Shown here: in pieces, positions 1-8,912 of the stretch
Position numbering within the stretch: the first letter of the stretch is position 1
Layout of the letters: each line of letters opens with the position of its first letter
DNA from: Funneliformis mosseae
Taxonomy: Eukaryota; Glomeromycota; Glomeromycetes; Glomerales; Glomeraceae
Assembly (NCBI GenBank): GCA_910592005.1
Contig: CAJVPP010001769.1
Span: forward strand, 1 to 17,986
Direction: 5' to 3'
Length of the DNA stretch: 17,986 nucleotides
The notes under the pieces: model-generated
Told to the model about the DNA's origin: nothing
The model's database searches: none
The model's input: the letters and a program-made list of their open reading frames with translations, nothing else
Program-made: the position numbers and the translations under genes

Positions 1-903
1 TCAGAAAATTCTAATAACAGTCTATCATCTAAACCATGTAATGCTTCTTCTAGCTTCGAATGTGATGAGAAGGTGGGGAAAATTCCCTATAATCTGAAAG
101 TAAAACAAGACTTGAGAGACGAGTTATCTGCTTACATGAAAGGCAAGGGATCCGCTTCACAGAGTGAAAATAAAATATTTGATATACAGATTCCCGAATT
201 CTCCTTAGAAGCAATTCTGATAGGATCTAATAAAATTACATCACAAGTCATAGTTGATCTATTTAATATAGCAATGAAGGCCAGACAAAAGGAGATCTTA
301 TGCTGGTATTGTTACTATAAGGCGTATGAAAATCGAGTTAGGGATGTTAAGTCTAAGAATGGTATTGATGACAAATCAGCAAGAACATTGGTGTACAGCA
401 AAATCAAACCCCTTCTTCCCGACATTACTGATGTAAACTTGCGTAAAATAACTTTCAAAGCTAAAAAAATCTATAAATTGTTTGATGGGATAGGAATAAA
501 TAGAATCCAAATAATTAGCTGTAGCGCAAGTGCTATCTTGAATTTATCTGATAATCAGATCCAGGACATTATAAATGATTTTCTTACCAATACAGATGAT
601 GTAGATTATGATGACTCCGTTCCAAATTGGAACGGACACGTGACTTTGAAAACCAATAAAACTGATACTGCACCTCAGCCAACCTATAACCGCATCTATT
701 TTTGCAACAAAGCATTGGATCAATATCCTAATTTATATAAAGAATTTAGTAGTGAAAATGTTGATTATTATGGAATTACTGACGAGACTTCATGTCCATT
801 ATGCAAGTTAGATCATGATGATGAGGAAAGTATAGAAGGTAGATATGAAGCCAGATCCTATTTTATTAAATGTGAACAGCATGAAATTGAGATAGTTGCA
901 TAG
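1..903 (+). CDS. Unrecognised fungal protein with C-terminal Cys/His zinc-ribbon-like motif (5' partial)
   Basis: The frame is open from base 1 to the TAG at 901-903, 300 codons, so the gene or exon starts upstream of the window; the GTG at 73 is only an internal codon. Numbering from the window edge, the N-terminal part is Ser/Asn-rich and the middle (about 60-200) is Lys-rich and probably helical, with a Cys-x2-Cys (LCWYCYYKAYENR) near residue 101. The C-terminus has C265-x2-C268, H272, then C291-x2-H294, which looks like a zinc-binding ribbon. I do not recognise a function. The composition and the ending (TSCPLCKLDHDDEES) resemble hypothetical proteins I associate with expanded Glomeromycotina families, which is recollection, not a search result. 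The next gene, 133 bases downstream on the same strand, ends in a similar cluster. No frameshift or internal stop is visible, so the locus may be active, although it could also be cargo of a mobile element. Confidence 0.6.
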   Translation, partial: SENSNNSLSSKPCNASSSFECDEKVGKIPYNLKVKQDLRDELSAYMKGKGSASQSENKIFDIQIPEFSLEAILIGSNKITSQVIVDLFNIAMKARQKEILCWYCYYKAYENRVRDVKSKNGIDDKSARTLVYSKIKPLLPDITDVNLRKITFKAKKIYKLFDGIGINRIQIISCSASAILNLSDNQIQDIINDFLTNTDDVDYDDSVPNWNGHVTLKTNKTDTAPQPTYNRIYFCNKALDQYPNLYKEFSSENVDYYGITDETSCPLCKLDHDDEESIEGRYEARSYFIKCEQHEIEIVA

Positions 904-1036
904 TCTCATTGCCCTTTCTTATATCATAGATACTTCGAAAGATGATCTAATTATTTTTTTGGAAATATGATAAGAAATAGTAGACAGCTTTCTATCCAGG
1001 AATTTAAATTGATCTGTAATCATATAAAAAGGCAAT

Positions 1037-1558
1037 ATGAGCAAGTCCGATAAAGTATTAACCCCTGAGTATCTGGATTGGCTTGCCAAATTAACTGGTT
1101 TACCATGCGTTTTGACAGATAAGATTCGTTCCAATTTATACAAAAAATATAAAAAAGAAACTGGATATGAGCTATGGCAATTATCAGAAGCACATGCATC
1201 AGAAGCCAGCCTTCTCGTAAATTTGAAGCCAGAAAACAAAGCATTTTATTTATCTTTTCCTAAGCAATGTGAAGAAAATGGGCCCATCACTTTCGAAGCC
1301 AAACCCGATCCAGAATTAATTATCAAGTCTGTCTTAGAACATTTCACATACCTGAAATTCCGAAATAGTTTCAGAGAGATTGATAATTATAATTTTGTAT
1401 CACCTCAACTGTGGAGCTCACCATGTCCTATTTGCGATGGAAAACATGGGAATTATGGATTACATGGCGAATGGCATAGAAATAGAATGGAATATTGTCT
1501 TAGCTGTAATTCTTCAAGCAATAAATTCAAGTTCGTGATAGTCCGGTCTGATCGCTAG
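1037..1558 (+). CDS. Small unrecognised protein with C-terminal four-cysteine zinc ribbon
   Basis: An ORF of 173 codons from ATG 1037 to TAG 1556-1558, the first ATG of the frame. Residues 1-60 are charged and probably helical (DWLAKLTGLPCVLTDK); 80-120 contain a Pro/Asp-rich linker and a short helix. The C-terminus has C130-x2-C133 and C154-x2-C157, with H137, H143 and H147 between them, a likely zinc ribbon followed by a beta-strand-like FKFVIV tail. The cluster has the spacing and position of the one ending the upstream gene, so the two are probably distant paralogues or two parts of a once larger gene. No enzyme motif is visible. The 133-base gap from the upstream stop has no coding signal that I can see; a splice connection from an upstream exon cannot be excluded. 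Function unknown. Confidence 0.55.
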   Translation: MSKSDKVLTPEYLDWLAKLTGLPCVLTDKIRSNLYKKYKKETGYELWQLSEAHASEASLLVNLKPENKAFYLSFPKQCEENGPITFEAKPDPELIIKSVLEHFTYLKFRNSFREIDNYNFVSPQLWSSPCPICDGKHGNYGLHGEWHRNRMEYCLSCNSSSNKFKFVIVRSDR

Positions 1559-1650
1559 TAAATTTTACTGAGCCATACACGTGATGTGACATGCGCCATT
1601 GATGATAGTTCTGTGTAACGAAAGTTTTTATATATATTATAGCTTTTTTC

Positions 1651-1746
1651 GCGTAACTTGCTTTTGCTTTTTACGCGTAACTTGCTTTTACTTTTTATGC
1701 GTAACCTGCTTCTGCTTTTTCACGGTAACTTGCTTCTGCATTGTCT
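1651..1746 (+). repeat. 24-bp minisatellite, four copies, just upstream of an ATG
   Basis: Four head-to-tail copies with a 24-base period at 1651, 1675, 1699 and 1723, built on CGTAACTTGCTTTTGC followed by a T-rich tail. Copies differ by single substitutions (CTTG/CCTG, TTTTG/TTCTG/TTTTA). The last copy decays into the bases immediately before ATG 1750, so the array occupies the presumed 5' UTR or core promoter of the following gene. The rest of 1559-1650 shows no gene. Whether the array is regulatory is unknown. Confidence 0.8.
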
Positions 1747-1749
1747 GCA

Positions 1750-4241
1750 ATGTCCACTGAATTACATTTTTCAATTAAATCATACTTTGAGAGTACGCCC
1801 GTCTTAGCATGGTCGTATTTGGATTTTTTAAAGACTTTAAAATCTTATTGCGTCTCGGAAGAACGTTCGTTGGACGATCTAAAATTCCATATGGAGGAAG
1901 CGGTATCTATGCTTCCTAAGTAAATGTCTTATAAATGAAGATGAGCATGATAATGGTATCAAAGAGCGTATAGCTTTTCTGATTCGACAGGTTAGTCGCT
2001 TTATCTCTAAACCATCATGGGTGAAATCTACGCGACCTCGGAGGGGTGCCGTCCTCTTTGTGGTATGGAGTGCCGTTCCTCAGCGTTGTATTTCACGATC
2101 TTCTGCTGTTGCACGGCCTAGAGAGGGTGCCGTCCTTCTCGAGGTATGGGGTGCCGTTCCTCGGTGTGACAGATGTGGGGTGCCGTTCCTCCAGAAAGAT
2201 CATGCCAAATGAATTAAACGCACTACTTTTTCGATTAATATTTGTTATCCCTGAATTATTAGAAGCGCCCACCTGAAGAAGAGAACTTTTGGGACGGTGT
2301 CAGACTAGATAAAGAGTTGATGATAAGAGAGGTATGTATAACTTTGAACAGTCCTCCTTAAAATGTCCAACGATTTTGATTTTAGCATGATCATTTGCCA
2401 ACTTTCTAGGATGTTTTTGATAAGAAATCGCAGATAGAAGCATTGGATGTGCTCTGCGTTTCTCGTAGTCGGAAATCTAATGAGTATGTTAATAAAATTA
2501 ATTCACACATACTGGAACAGACTGAGATGGCAAGAGAGAAAGAAGCGGATGCCATAATAGGACAAAAGCGATCGTACGAGGAAGAGTCATCTTTTACAAT
2601 ACCGAGTAAGGTCAGGATATAACTCAATATTTGGTTTTCACAAAAACGTTAAAAATTCTTTGGTGTACGAGTTCAGATGATCATTTATTTATCTAATCTT
2701 TTGAAAGTGTGCATAGACCAGAGCCATCAGTATGGATATGGAGTCAACATATAATGATTCAACGTTCAGTGACGAAGGATCATCATCATCATCATCTATT
2801 TCTCTTACAAACGTCTTCTCTGAAATTTCTTCGCGTAAATCAGAAACGATTTCTCCACTAACCATAAATGAGGTAAATGCACAAATTATAGAAAATGGAG
2901 GGGATAAAGCAAATATATTTTTTTCTTTGTTATAAATCATAGTCCACAATAACGAAATTTTCTCATATTTCAAAATGCATTTACAGATAAAAACCGTCAT
3001 TCCGGTGATTGAAGAAAATGAGGTGCCTTCACCACCTGAACCCAAGATTGTACCAGTTAATCTTATAAATGCATTTCTTGCAACTTCCATCAAGCTCGAC
3101 AAGAAAGCCGAATCGAATACATCTTTAGCAGGGATGAATAAAAAGACAAAGAATATTAAATACATTGCTCGTGATATAGCGGAAGAAGCCCTCAAAACAT
3201 ATCAAACGCGCGTCTTAGCGGACGACAAGTTAATATACAATGATGTAGACGTGTTGGACTTTATTCATTCGAAAGAGATTGAAAAAGGCCCTCTCTCTAT
3301 TGGCGTTATCAACTTTTACAATGTCGAATGTACTAAATTTATATCTCATGACTTTAAACAATTTGTTGTTAATCAACTTCAAGATCCCAATGCCAAGGTT
3401 ATCAATTTTACTAAAGGACGAAGCATTGATAAATTTATAGTTGATTGTAATGAGGATGTTTTACTATTCTTGGATAAATTCAACCATGTATCTGATCTAG
3501 AGTCTTTAAGCAGATGCCTAGATGAGAATTTAATAAATTATTCTACAGCATCGGATGACCTTATTTATGCACAAAGCCTTTTTATTCATTTCTTCTCCTT
3601 GTATAAAAACGATGTCTTCCTCCAGCCTATGTCCGAACGTGAATTTAATGCACATATGTGGACACCATTGCTTAGAAACGCGTTTCTGGAGAAAACAGAT
3701 CTCAAATTAAGCTATGGTGAATTAGCGTCAAAATCTTATGATAAACTTAAAGAGATCTTAAATATTGCTGGACGCAGTGCCCCGAAGCTCGATGGTAAAG
3801 GCTTCTTGAAATCTTTAGGTACCGAACTATTAGCTCAAGAAGATGGTGTCTTGAATACTCACGGAAAGAAGAATGGTGACCTTCGAAAGTTAGAATATTG
3901 TACAAAGGTTATTCTAACAGTTCTAATTTTTGCACTTCCTTCTGCCTCAAAAGACGATATTAAAAATATCGAAGTTTACAGCCTTCAATCGAATGGGTTC
4001 TGCCTTACCATATCTGTGTCAAAGTATCTTTTCGATAACACTATAATAACGATGGATCTACAAGATATTGAGATCCCAACCGTAGAAGGGTTCTCAAAAA
4101 GTAATAAAGGCTGTGAAAATCGTCTTATCCTGGAAAGCCGGGACCAGAAAAAATACTGATGCGTTCTATAAAGCTTTGAATGAAGGTCATAAACGCATAA
4201 CAAATGGCACTTTTTTTTCTCCAAAAAAAATTTCTATATAA
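1750..4241 (+). pseudogene. Five-exon gene of unknown function, broken by two +1 frameshifts
   Basis: Proposed exons: 1750-1990, 2263-2331, 2410 to 2605 or 2610, 2717 or 2724 to 2872, and 2987-4241. Splice sites seen: CAG|GTTAGT at 1990, GAG|GTATGT at 2331 with TTTCTAG at 2409, GAG|GTAAAT at 2872 with TTTACAG at 2986; introns 1, 2 and 4 are phase 0 on both sides. The junction around 2606-2723 is ambiguous: GTAAGG at 2606 pairs in phase with the AG ending 2723, GTCAGG at 2611 with the AG ending 2716. Two sites need a +1 shift: near 1911-1920 (frame 0 ends in AAG TAA, while the next frame continues into an acidic, helical exon end) and at the A5 tract near 4099-4105, after which the shifted frame stays open to TAA 4239-4241 and gives a Lys-rich end (KALNEGHKRITNG). 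Exons 1 and 5 each have a length of 3n+1, as expected for one extra base each. A repaired product would be about 635-640 residues, with a Ser run and acidic stretch in exon 4. No enzyme family is recognised; the exon 5 core (ERE..HMWTPLLR, PKLDGKG) resembles hypothetical proteins of Mucoromycota as I recall them. Sequencing error rather than decay is possible. Confidence 0.6.
2020..2198 (+). repeat. GC-rich tandem repeat inserted inside intron 1 of the preceding gene model
   Basis: This stretch is visibly GC-richer than everything around it. The motif GTGCCGTYCCT recurs at 2046, 2070, 2127, 2151 and 2180; the first two pairs form two diverged copies of an 81-base unit, with a partial third. 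It lies inside the proposed intron 1991-2262. It is flanked by the six-base direct repeat ATCATG at 2014-2019 and 2199-2204, which could be a target-site duplication. Overlapping open frames here are by-products of the repeat, not genes. It could be a short non-autonomous mobile repeat or an intronic satellite expansion. Confidence 0.6.
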
Positions 4242-4468
4242 TTTGCAGAAATTATTATTTCTTATTCTTTGCATTCTTTGGTATGCCATTATTGTTTCAC
4301 ATTCAAAATAGTACAATATAATAATAATAAATATTGCTTTTAATCATCTTGATAAATGCGCATAACGGATTCAAACATATATTAATAAAGCATTTCCCAT
4401 ATCGGGTTTTATTTTTATAAAGTACTTGTTGCCAAACATCACGAAAATAATTCGCCAAAACGGTTGTG

Positions 4469-4712
4469 CAATTTTGACGAGCCCGGACAAGCTAGTCCAG
4501 ACTCTACCATCAGGAAAATAAGCTAGTCATACGCCTTCGGGAGATAAATTTAACCTGACGACCTGACGTTGATCCTGCTTATATGCGTGTCCATCAGAAA
4601 AAATAGCCGTAGGCGCTTCGCATAAGTTTCGGGAGATAAATTTAACCGGATGCTGATCCAGCTTCTGCTCAATTTTGACGAGCTCGGACAGACTCTACCA
4701 TCAGAAAGAATA
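4469..4712. repeat. Duplicated blocks in A-B-B-A order, possible relic of a short mobile repeat
   Basis: Block A (CAATTTTGACGAGC, then CGGACA and GACTCTACCATCAG) occurs at 4469-4520 and 4670-4712; the first copy carries an extra AGCTAGTCC. Block B (TTCGGGAGATAAATTTAACC) is identical over 20 bases at 4536-4555 and 4628-4647. All copies are in direct orientation. A third, weaker TCCATCAGAAAAAATA match lies near 4590. The arrangement suggests an internally duplicated non-autonomous element or a decayed tandem repeat; no terminal inverted repeats or coding remnant were found. Confidence 0.65.
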
Positions 4713-4840
4713 ATATTTTTTTTATTCGTAATCATTTTTCCGAATTCCCATTATGCTTATCCGGGTCCTGGTGTAACCCTAATCAACAACCAATCATCTA
4801 AGGGCAATGTTCCGATCTAGAATTGAACAGGACTTACTTA

Positions 4841-4900
4841 TTTGATTAATCATTACATTGATCAAATTAATCACCGTTATTATTCATTAAATTAATCAAA
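4841..4900. promoter_or_regulatory. Inverted repeat and ATTAATCA cluster upstream of the Uma2-like gene
   Basis: TTTGATTAAT at 4841-4850 is perfectly inverted as ATTAATCAAA at 4891-4900, and ATTAATCA also occurs at 4846 and 4866. The start codon is at 4954. The words resemble homeodomain-type TAAT sites, but in AT-rich DNA such matches are common, so a regulatory role is only a suggestion. Confidence 0.25.
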
Positions 4901-4953
4901 GAAATCAAAAAATAAAAAAAATTTCTAATTTCACACAAACCCACCTCTTCAGC

Positions 4954-6302
4954 ATGTCCTCCTCAATCTCAAGCTCTCGTCGGAGACCAGCAGTAAGGAT
5001 AGTAAAGAACATTCGAAACACATTTAATAACATATTTCATAATTATCCCAAACTGCCAGACTTTCCCTTATCAGAAGAAAAGTAAGTATGTGACTCGCGC
5101 ATGCTCTTTAAGGTCTGCTTACTTTTGACGTGTATGATTTTCAGTTTGCCTTTTCAGATTGGAAAAAACGTTTCAGTGAATGAGTATAACACCTTTCTTG
5201 ACCACAACCAATCGACTGGGTACAAATTCTACTGGGAAAACAAAAACGTTTATGTTATTGAAATGGCTAATTCAGAACATGAAATGTCTGCTGCTCTTTT
5301 GATAAAAATATTCGATAGACCAAATAATGGTGTATTACGTGGTCCGATAAAAATGTGTGGTCAACCATGTAAAGAGGTTTCCTTTAGTCTGTTTGGTTTT
5401 GGCTTGTAATAACAATTCACTTTTCTTCTATAGTCCATTATAATCCAATCGGCCATGGGGAAAAAATGGCACCAGACGTCGCGGTATATCCATCTACTGC
5501 TCATGTTCCACGACCTAATATTCCGCATCCCGGACCTCCACCAAGCGACAAATGTGTACTTTGAGTTTGTTCACGTTATTTTTGTTTGGTCACTTTTCCT
5601 AATATTAACAATACCTTTACGTAGGGATTGCCTCACGCGAGAATAATTGTTGAAATAGCTAACGTTCAGAGCCGTGATAACTTAATTACAAGATGTGAGA
5701 CGTGGCTACGTCAACAATTTGTTCGAGATGTACTTGGCATCAAACTTGATGTTATTAGGAGCCATCAAGGAAATGTTCATCGGTCGATGTTGGTATGTCT
5801 AGCTTGTTAATTTTTTTATAGTTTCATCTCTTAAGATTTTTTTTTTTTTTAATATTATTAGGCTATGTTATGGACGCGCCAAAATGTATCACCAACAGCA
5901 CCAGCAGGATATACAGCACCAGCGGGATTTATAGTGTCAACAAATCCAAATCTACCACGAGTGTCTTTTAGAGTTGTAAGTAAGATTTATCTAATGTTAA
6001 TTTATATTCAACTATTAAAGTATAACGTTGGCAAATATTTATAGTGGGATTTTGGCACGTTGTTATATGGTACTACTAACGCTACTGCTTGCATTGCTCC
6101 GGGACTCCCTGCTTATCAAGTGACAATACCAATTGAAGATGTTTTCTGGAACCCCCCAATAGTTATGGATTCCACTACGAACATCAACGTCCCGAATGAA
6201 ACTAATTACACCATAAAAGTCCCTGGTCCAATCACAGTTCCCAATTTCATAATTGACTTGTACGAAATTCAGCAAGAAGTTATGGAAAATCAAAGAGTGT
6301 AA
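4954..6302 (+). CDS. Uma2-family putative restriction-endonuclease-like protein (337 aa, six exons)
   Basis: Exons 4954-5081, 5145-5368, 5434-5555, 5625-5792, 5862-5975 and 6045-6302, joined by five GT-AG introns of 63-69 nt (GTAAGT, GTAAAG, GTACTT, GTATGT, GTAAGT; acceptors TTCAG, TATAG, GTAG, TTAG, ATAG). All phases match and the total, 1014 nt, is exactly 338 codons ending at TAA 6300-6302. Residues 1-45 are a basic Ser/Arg-rich leader. From about 52 the protein follows the Uma2 (DUF820) layout: a strand pair with E74 and the segment VIEMANSEHEMS (H88), then MAPDVAVYP with D132, then RIIVEIAN with E168, then a helix and strand (WLRQQFVRDVLGIKLDVI). E74, D132 and E168 would be the PD-(D/E)xK-type metal ligands; the usual Lys after E168 is Ala170, as in many Uma2 proteins. 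Two APAG repeats and a Pro-rich C-terminal extension (about 230-337) follow, rich in N-x-T sites. Uma2 is mainly bacterial, and no partner gene is adjacent. The nuclease activity is inferred from the fold and is not shown. Alternative: a domesticated or inactive homologue. Confidence 0.75.
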
Positions 6303-7250
6303 TGATAATATTTCACATACATTAATCTTATATCATGAATAATAAAAAAATAACTTAGTAAACTAATGTAATATAATGCAAAAGTAAACTCAATTATGCA
6401 TGTAAAATCGATATATGTATATTTTTTATTTGTTATAATAAGGCTTCTATTTTTTAATATGTATATTTTATTATTATTATTATTATTTTGTGAATTTTAT
6501 TTTATAATTCACTTTTCATTTTTTCTTTTAAAAAATTAGTTTACTTGAATTTTTCAGGTTATGGTCACTTCAAGTTGCTTATATAAGTTTTTTTTTTTAT
6601 TTGTATTATTTTTACTTTTATTTTTTTTTTTATTTAGAATTCTCTTCATTTATATTTTTTTATTTATAAACATTAATAAGAAAGTTTTATAATTTCAGAT
6701 TCTTTTATAATAATTAAATCTTTTTTTATTTAGATTTTTTTTTAATGAAATCTTATTTGTAAAGAAAAAGGTAAAATTATTTTATAAGTTTTAATTTAAT
6801 TAATAATTAAGTTTTTTTTTTAAAAAAAATTAAAATAAACAAAGTTTTTTTTTTGTTTTGTTTTATCTTATTTTTGATTTATTTAATTATATATTGTTAT
6901 TTAATTAAATTATTTTTTTTTTTTTTTTGATTTTTGTTATTTATTATTATTTATTTTCTTTTAATATATAGTTTTTGTTATTTTAATTAGACCATTTAAA
7001 AATAAAAATAAATATAAATATTATTATCCCTTAAACTGTAGAGGTATACAAGCAAATTTGTTTACTTATTTATTATAAATTTCCTCTGATTTATTTTTAT
7101 AAAAAATTAAAATTTAAAAAAATTTTTTTTAAATTAATTTTATAAATATATATAATATTATAGTAAATTTATTTTTAATTATATAATAAATAATTTAAGG
7201 TTACTTGTAAACCAAAAATTTGTGATTTTTAAAAAAATTATAAATTAAAA
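6303..7250. other. AT-rich, low-complexity stretch without genes
   Basis: After the Uma2-like gene the sequence changes abruptly to long T- and A-runs, (ATT)n microsatellite (about 6466-6486) and ATTTA-type words. I see no reading frame, TE domain or RNA gene. It may hold the decayed 3' end of the - strand element that follows, including any lost integrase region or LTR, but nothing recognisable remains. Confidence 0.7.
6341..6346 (+). terminator. Possible poly(A) signal of the Uma2-like gene
   Basis: AATAAA lies 39 bases after the stop codon, followed by an A-run. This is a reasonable distance, but the motif is frequent in such AT-rich DNA. Confidence 0.35.
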
Positions 7251-7369
7251 AGTTTTATCATTGATCTTTAACCATCTTATTAACATTTACTTTTAGCAAT
7301 ATTAATCATAATAGAATATTATAAAATTATCATAAAAAATAACTTTAGCAAATTTATACTTATTCTTTT

Positions 7370-7830
7370 CAGATTTGAGTCTAGCATCCTTTAACTATTT
7401 AAAAATTAATTGTAAATGTTTTATATGCTTGTCAAAAAGATAATTATGTCATCAAGATATACAGCTATAAATTGTTTTATTTTCTCCTAAAAATTTTATT
7501 TATAAGACGTTGAAAGGTTGCAGGAGTATTTATTAGTCAGAACGGCATAACTTTAAATTTATAAAGTTCTTGACTAATTATGAAAGCCATTTTAGCTTGA
7601 TCATTGAGATCTATGATGATCTGTCAGTATTCACTAGCTAAGTCTAGCATCGAGAAATATTTGACTTTTCCAAACATGTCAAGCAATTTATCAATATATG
7701 GTAGGAGATGTTTATTTCGTTGGATAACACTATTAAGCTTCCTATAGTCAATACAAAATTGTAATTTTCTATTCTTCTTTTGAATAAGAATAACAGGTGA
7801 GGTTTAAGGGTTTTTAGATATTGTATTAAG
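7370..7830 (-). pseudogene. Reverse transcriptase fragment of element 1
   Basis: The - strand reads FCIDYRKLNSVIQRN, then LLPYIDKLLDMFGKVKYFS, SMLDLASEY, a TGA at the conserved Trp, QIIIDLND, and then TPATFQRL, which are RT motifs in the right order. The catalytic YLDD is intact at 7448-7459 (AVYLDDIIIF), followed in another frame by a helix like HIKHLQLIFK. The two catalytic Asp of YxDD and the Asp of SMLDLAS remain, but in-frame stops and a frameshift exclude a functional enzyme. Confidence 0.85.
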
Positions 7831-8689
7831 TTGTGTTTCAGCATTTTATCAACTTCATCTTTAATAAATTCTTATTCTAAAGAAGTTACTCAGTAAGCAC
7901 ATTATCATATGAGCATAGGATTTTCTACTAGAATATGATGCTTTTTGATTATCATATGCCCTAATTGAGACAAGTTTTCAGCAAATGCATCATTATATTT
8001 ATGAAAGAACTGAAGGATTTATTGCTGTTGAGATTTGCTAAAATGGTTATAGGTCTGTTCATAGGAAGGTAGTTCATCTAAAATATTTTGTAATAATTAT
8101 CAGTAATCCTATTCTTTCTTATAGAGTTGGCAACAATTATTAATTTTATTCAATTAGTGATGATACCAGCATCGATTTTCTAATTTTTACCAATGATATT
8201 TCTATTTGACATCTTTAGATGGTTAGACATTAAATTTCTGATTTAAACTCTCAAAGTATTGTGAAAAATACTTTTGTCTATCTACTGAAATTTATTTTAT
8301 ATTTCTTTTAGCTAAAAGGATTGAGTTATCATAATTTTTTAATACTACATAATGTCATTGAGCTGTCAATTCTTTACTTTCATATTCTTCATCTAATAAA
8401 CTATTAACAATATTTATTAGTTATTAGAAGTGATTAAACTGTGATTTTTTCCAATAAGTCATAGGTATTTGATATTCTTGATTGTTTTAGAGAAATGTAA
8501 ATTTTTGACAATTCTAATAAAGTCATTCTCAACATTTAGTAAGTTAATTATTTTCTACTATTATATAATAATTATTTGACTCTGTGATATCGACATTAAT
8601 AGGGATTTTTATACTATTTATTTGTAATAGAATATTTATAATTCGTCTTAAAGGTCATGATCATCCTTCTTATATATTTATCATGATTA

Positions 8690-8912
8690 TAATAGAAGCT
8701 GATTCAATTTTTTGTTCCAGTTGTTGTAAAAATAATTTAGACATCACACTTTTAGCTGATCCTAAATCTAAAATTAAATATATCAGATTATTATCGACAG
8801 CAGCATTACAGTAAACTACTTTTATAACCTTAGGTAATTCTGAGAAATTTATATTTTTAGTGATACATTCACTCTTTAAAGGTACTGTTAATAGTTTAAG
8901 TACTATTGGCAT
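8690..8912 (-). pseudogene. Retropepsin-like aspartic protease relic of element 1
   Basis: An open stretch on the - strand reads LILDLGSAKSVMSKLFLQQL. The family motif is D-(S/T)-G; here the codons at 8760-8768 give D-L-G, a Ser-to-Leu change that fits TCA to TTA. The following hydrophobic Ser/Val-Ser-x-x-(F/L) helix matches LTR-element proteases. It lies between the CCHC knuckle and the RT, as expected. Confidence 0.65.

Larger units (their letters stand above)
4242..4953. other. Intergenic spacer between the broken gene and the Uma2-like gene
   Basis: No reading frame here has coding character. The first 200 bases are AT-rich and contain AATAAA at 4326-4331, a possible poly(A) signal for the upstream gene. 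The middle (4469-4712) is less AT-rich and holds duplicated blocks listed separately. The last 110 bases before ATG 4954 are again AT-rich with several ATTAATCA words and would be the promoter and 5' UTR of the downstream gene. Confidence 0.6.

Noticed and set aside
1911..1990. Intron 1920-1990 (GTAAAT...ACAG) instead of a frameshift in exon 1
   Set aside because: Splicing there leads to a stop within about ten codons and a phase that does not fit the exon at 2263, while the same bases read through in the shifted frame look coding.
2021..2276. Two overlapping short open frames over the GC-rich repeat
   Set aside because: They follow the repeat period, overlap in different frames and fall inside a proposed intron; no independent coding evidence.
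2689..3195. Long open frame on the - strand
   Set aside because: It is antisense to two exons of the spliced + strand gene and has no recognisable domain; its length follows from the sense coding bias.
1911..4110. Programmed +1 ribosomal frameshifting
   Set aside because: The two sites share only a nearby AAGTAA, and at the second site the zero frame continues for about 18 codons. Simple indels or base-calling errors in short runs are more likely.
5101..5409. Stand-alone 102-residue secreted protein starting at 5101
   Set aside because: The apparent signal peptide is intron sequence with its pyrimidine tract; the rest is exon 2 of the Uma2-like gene, with matching phases on both sides.
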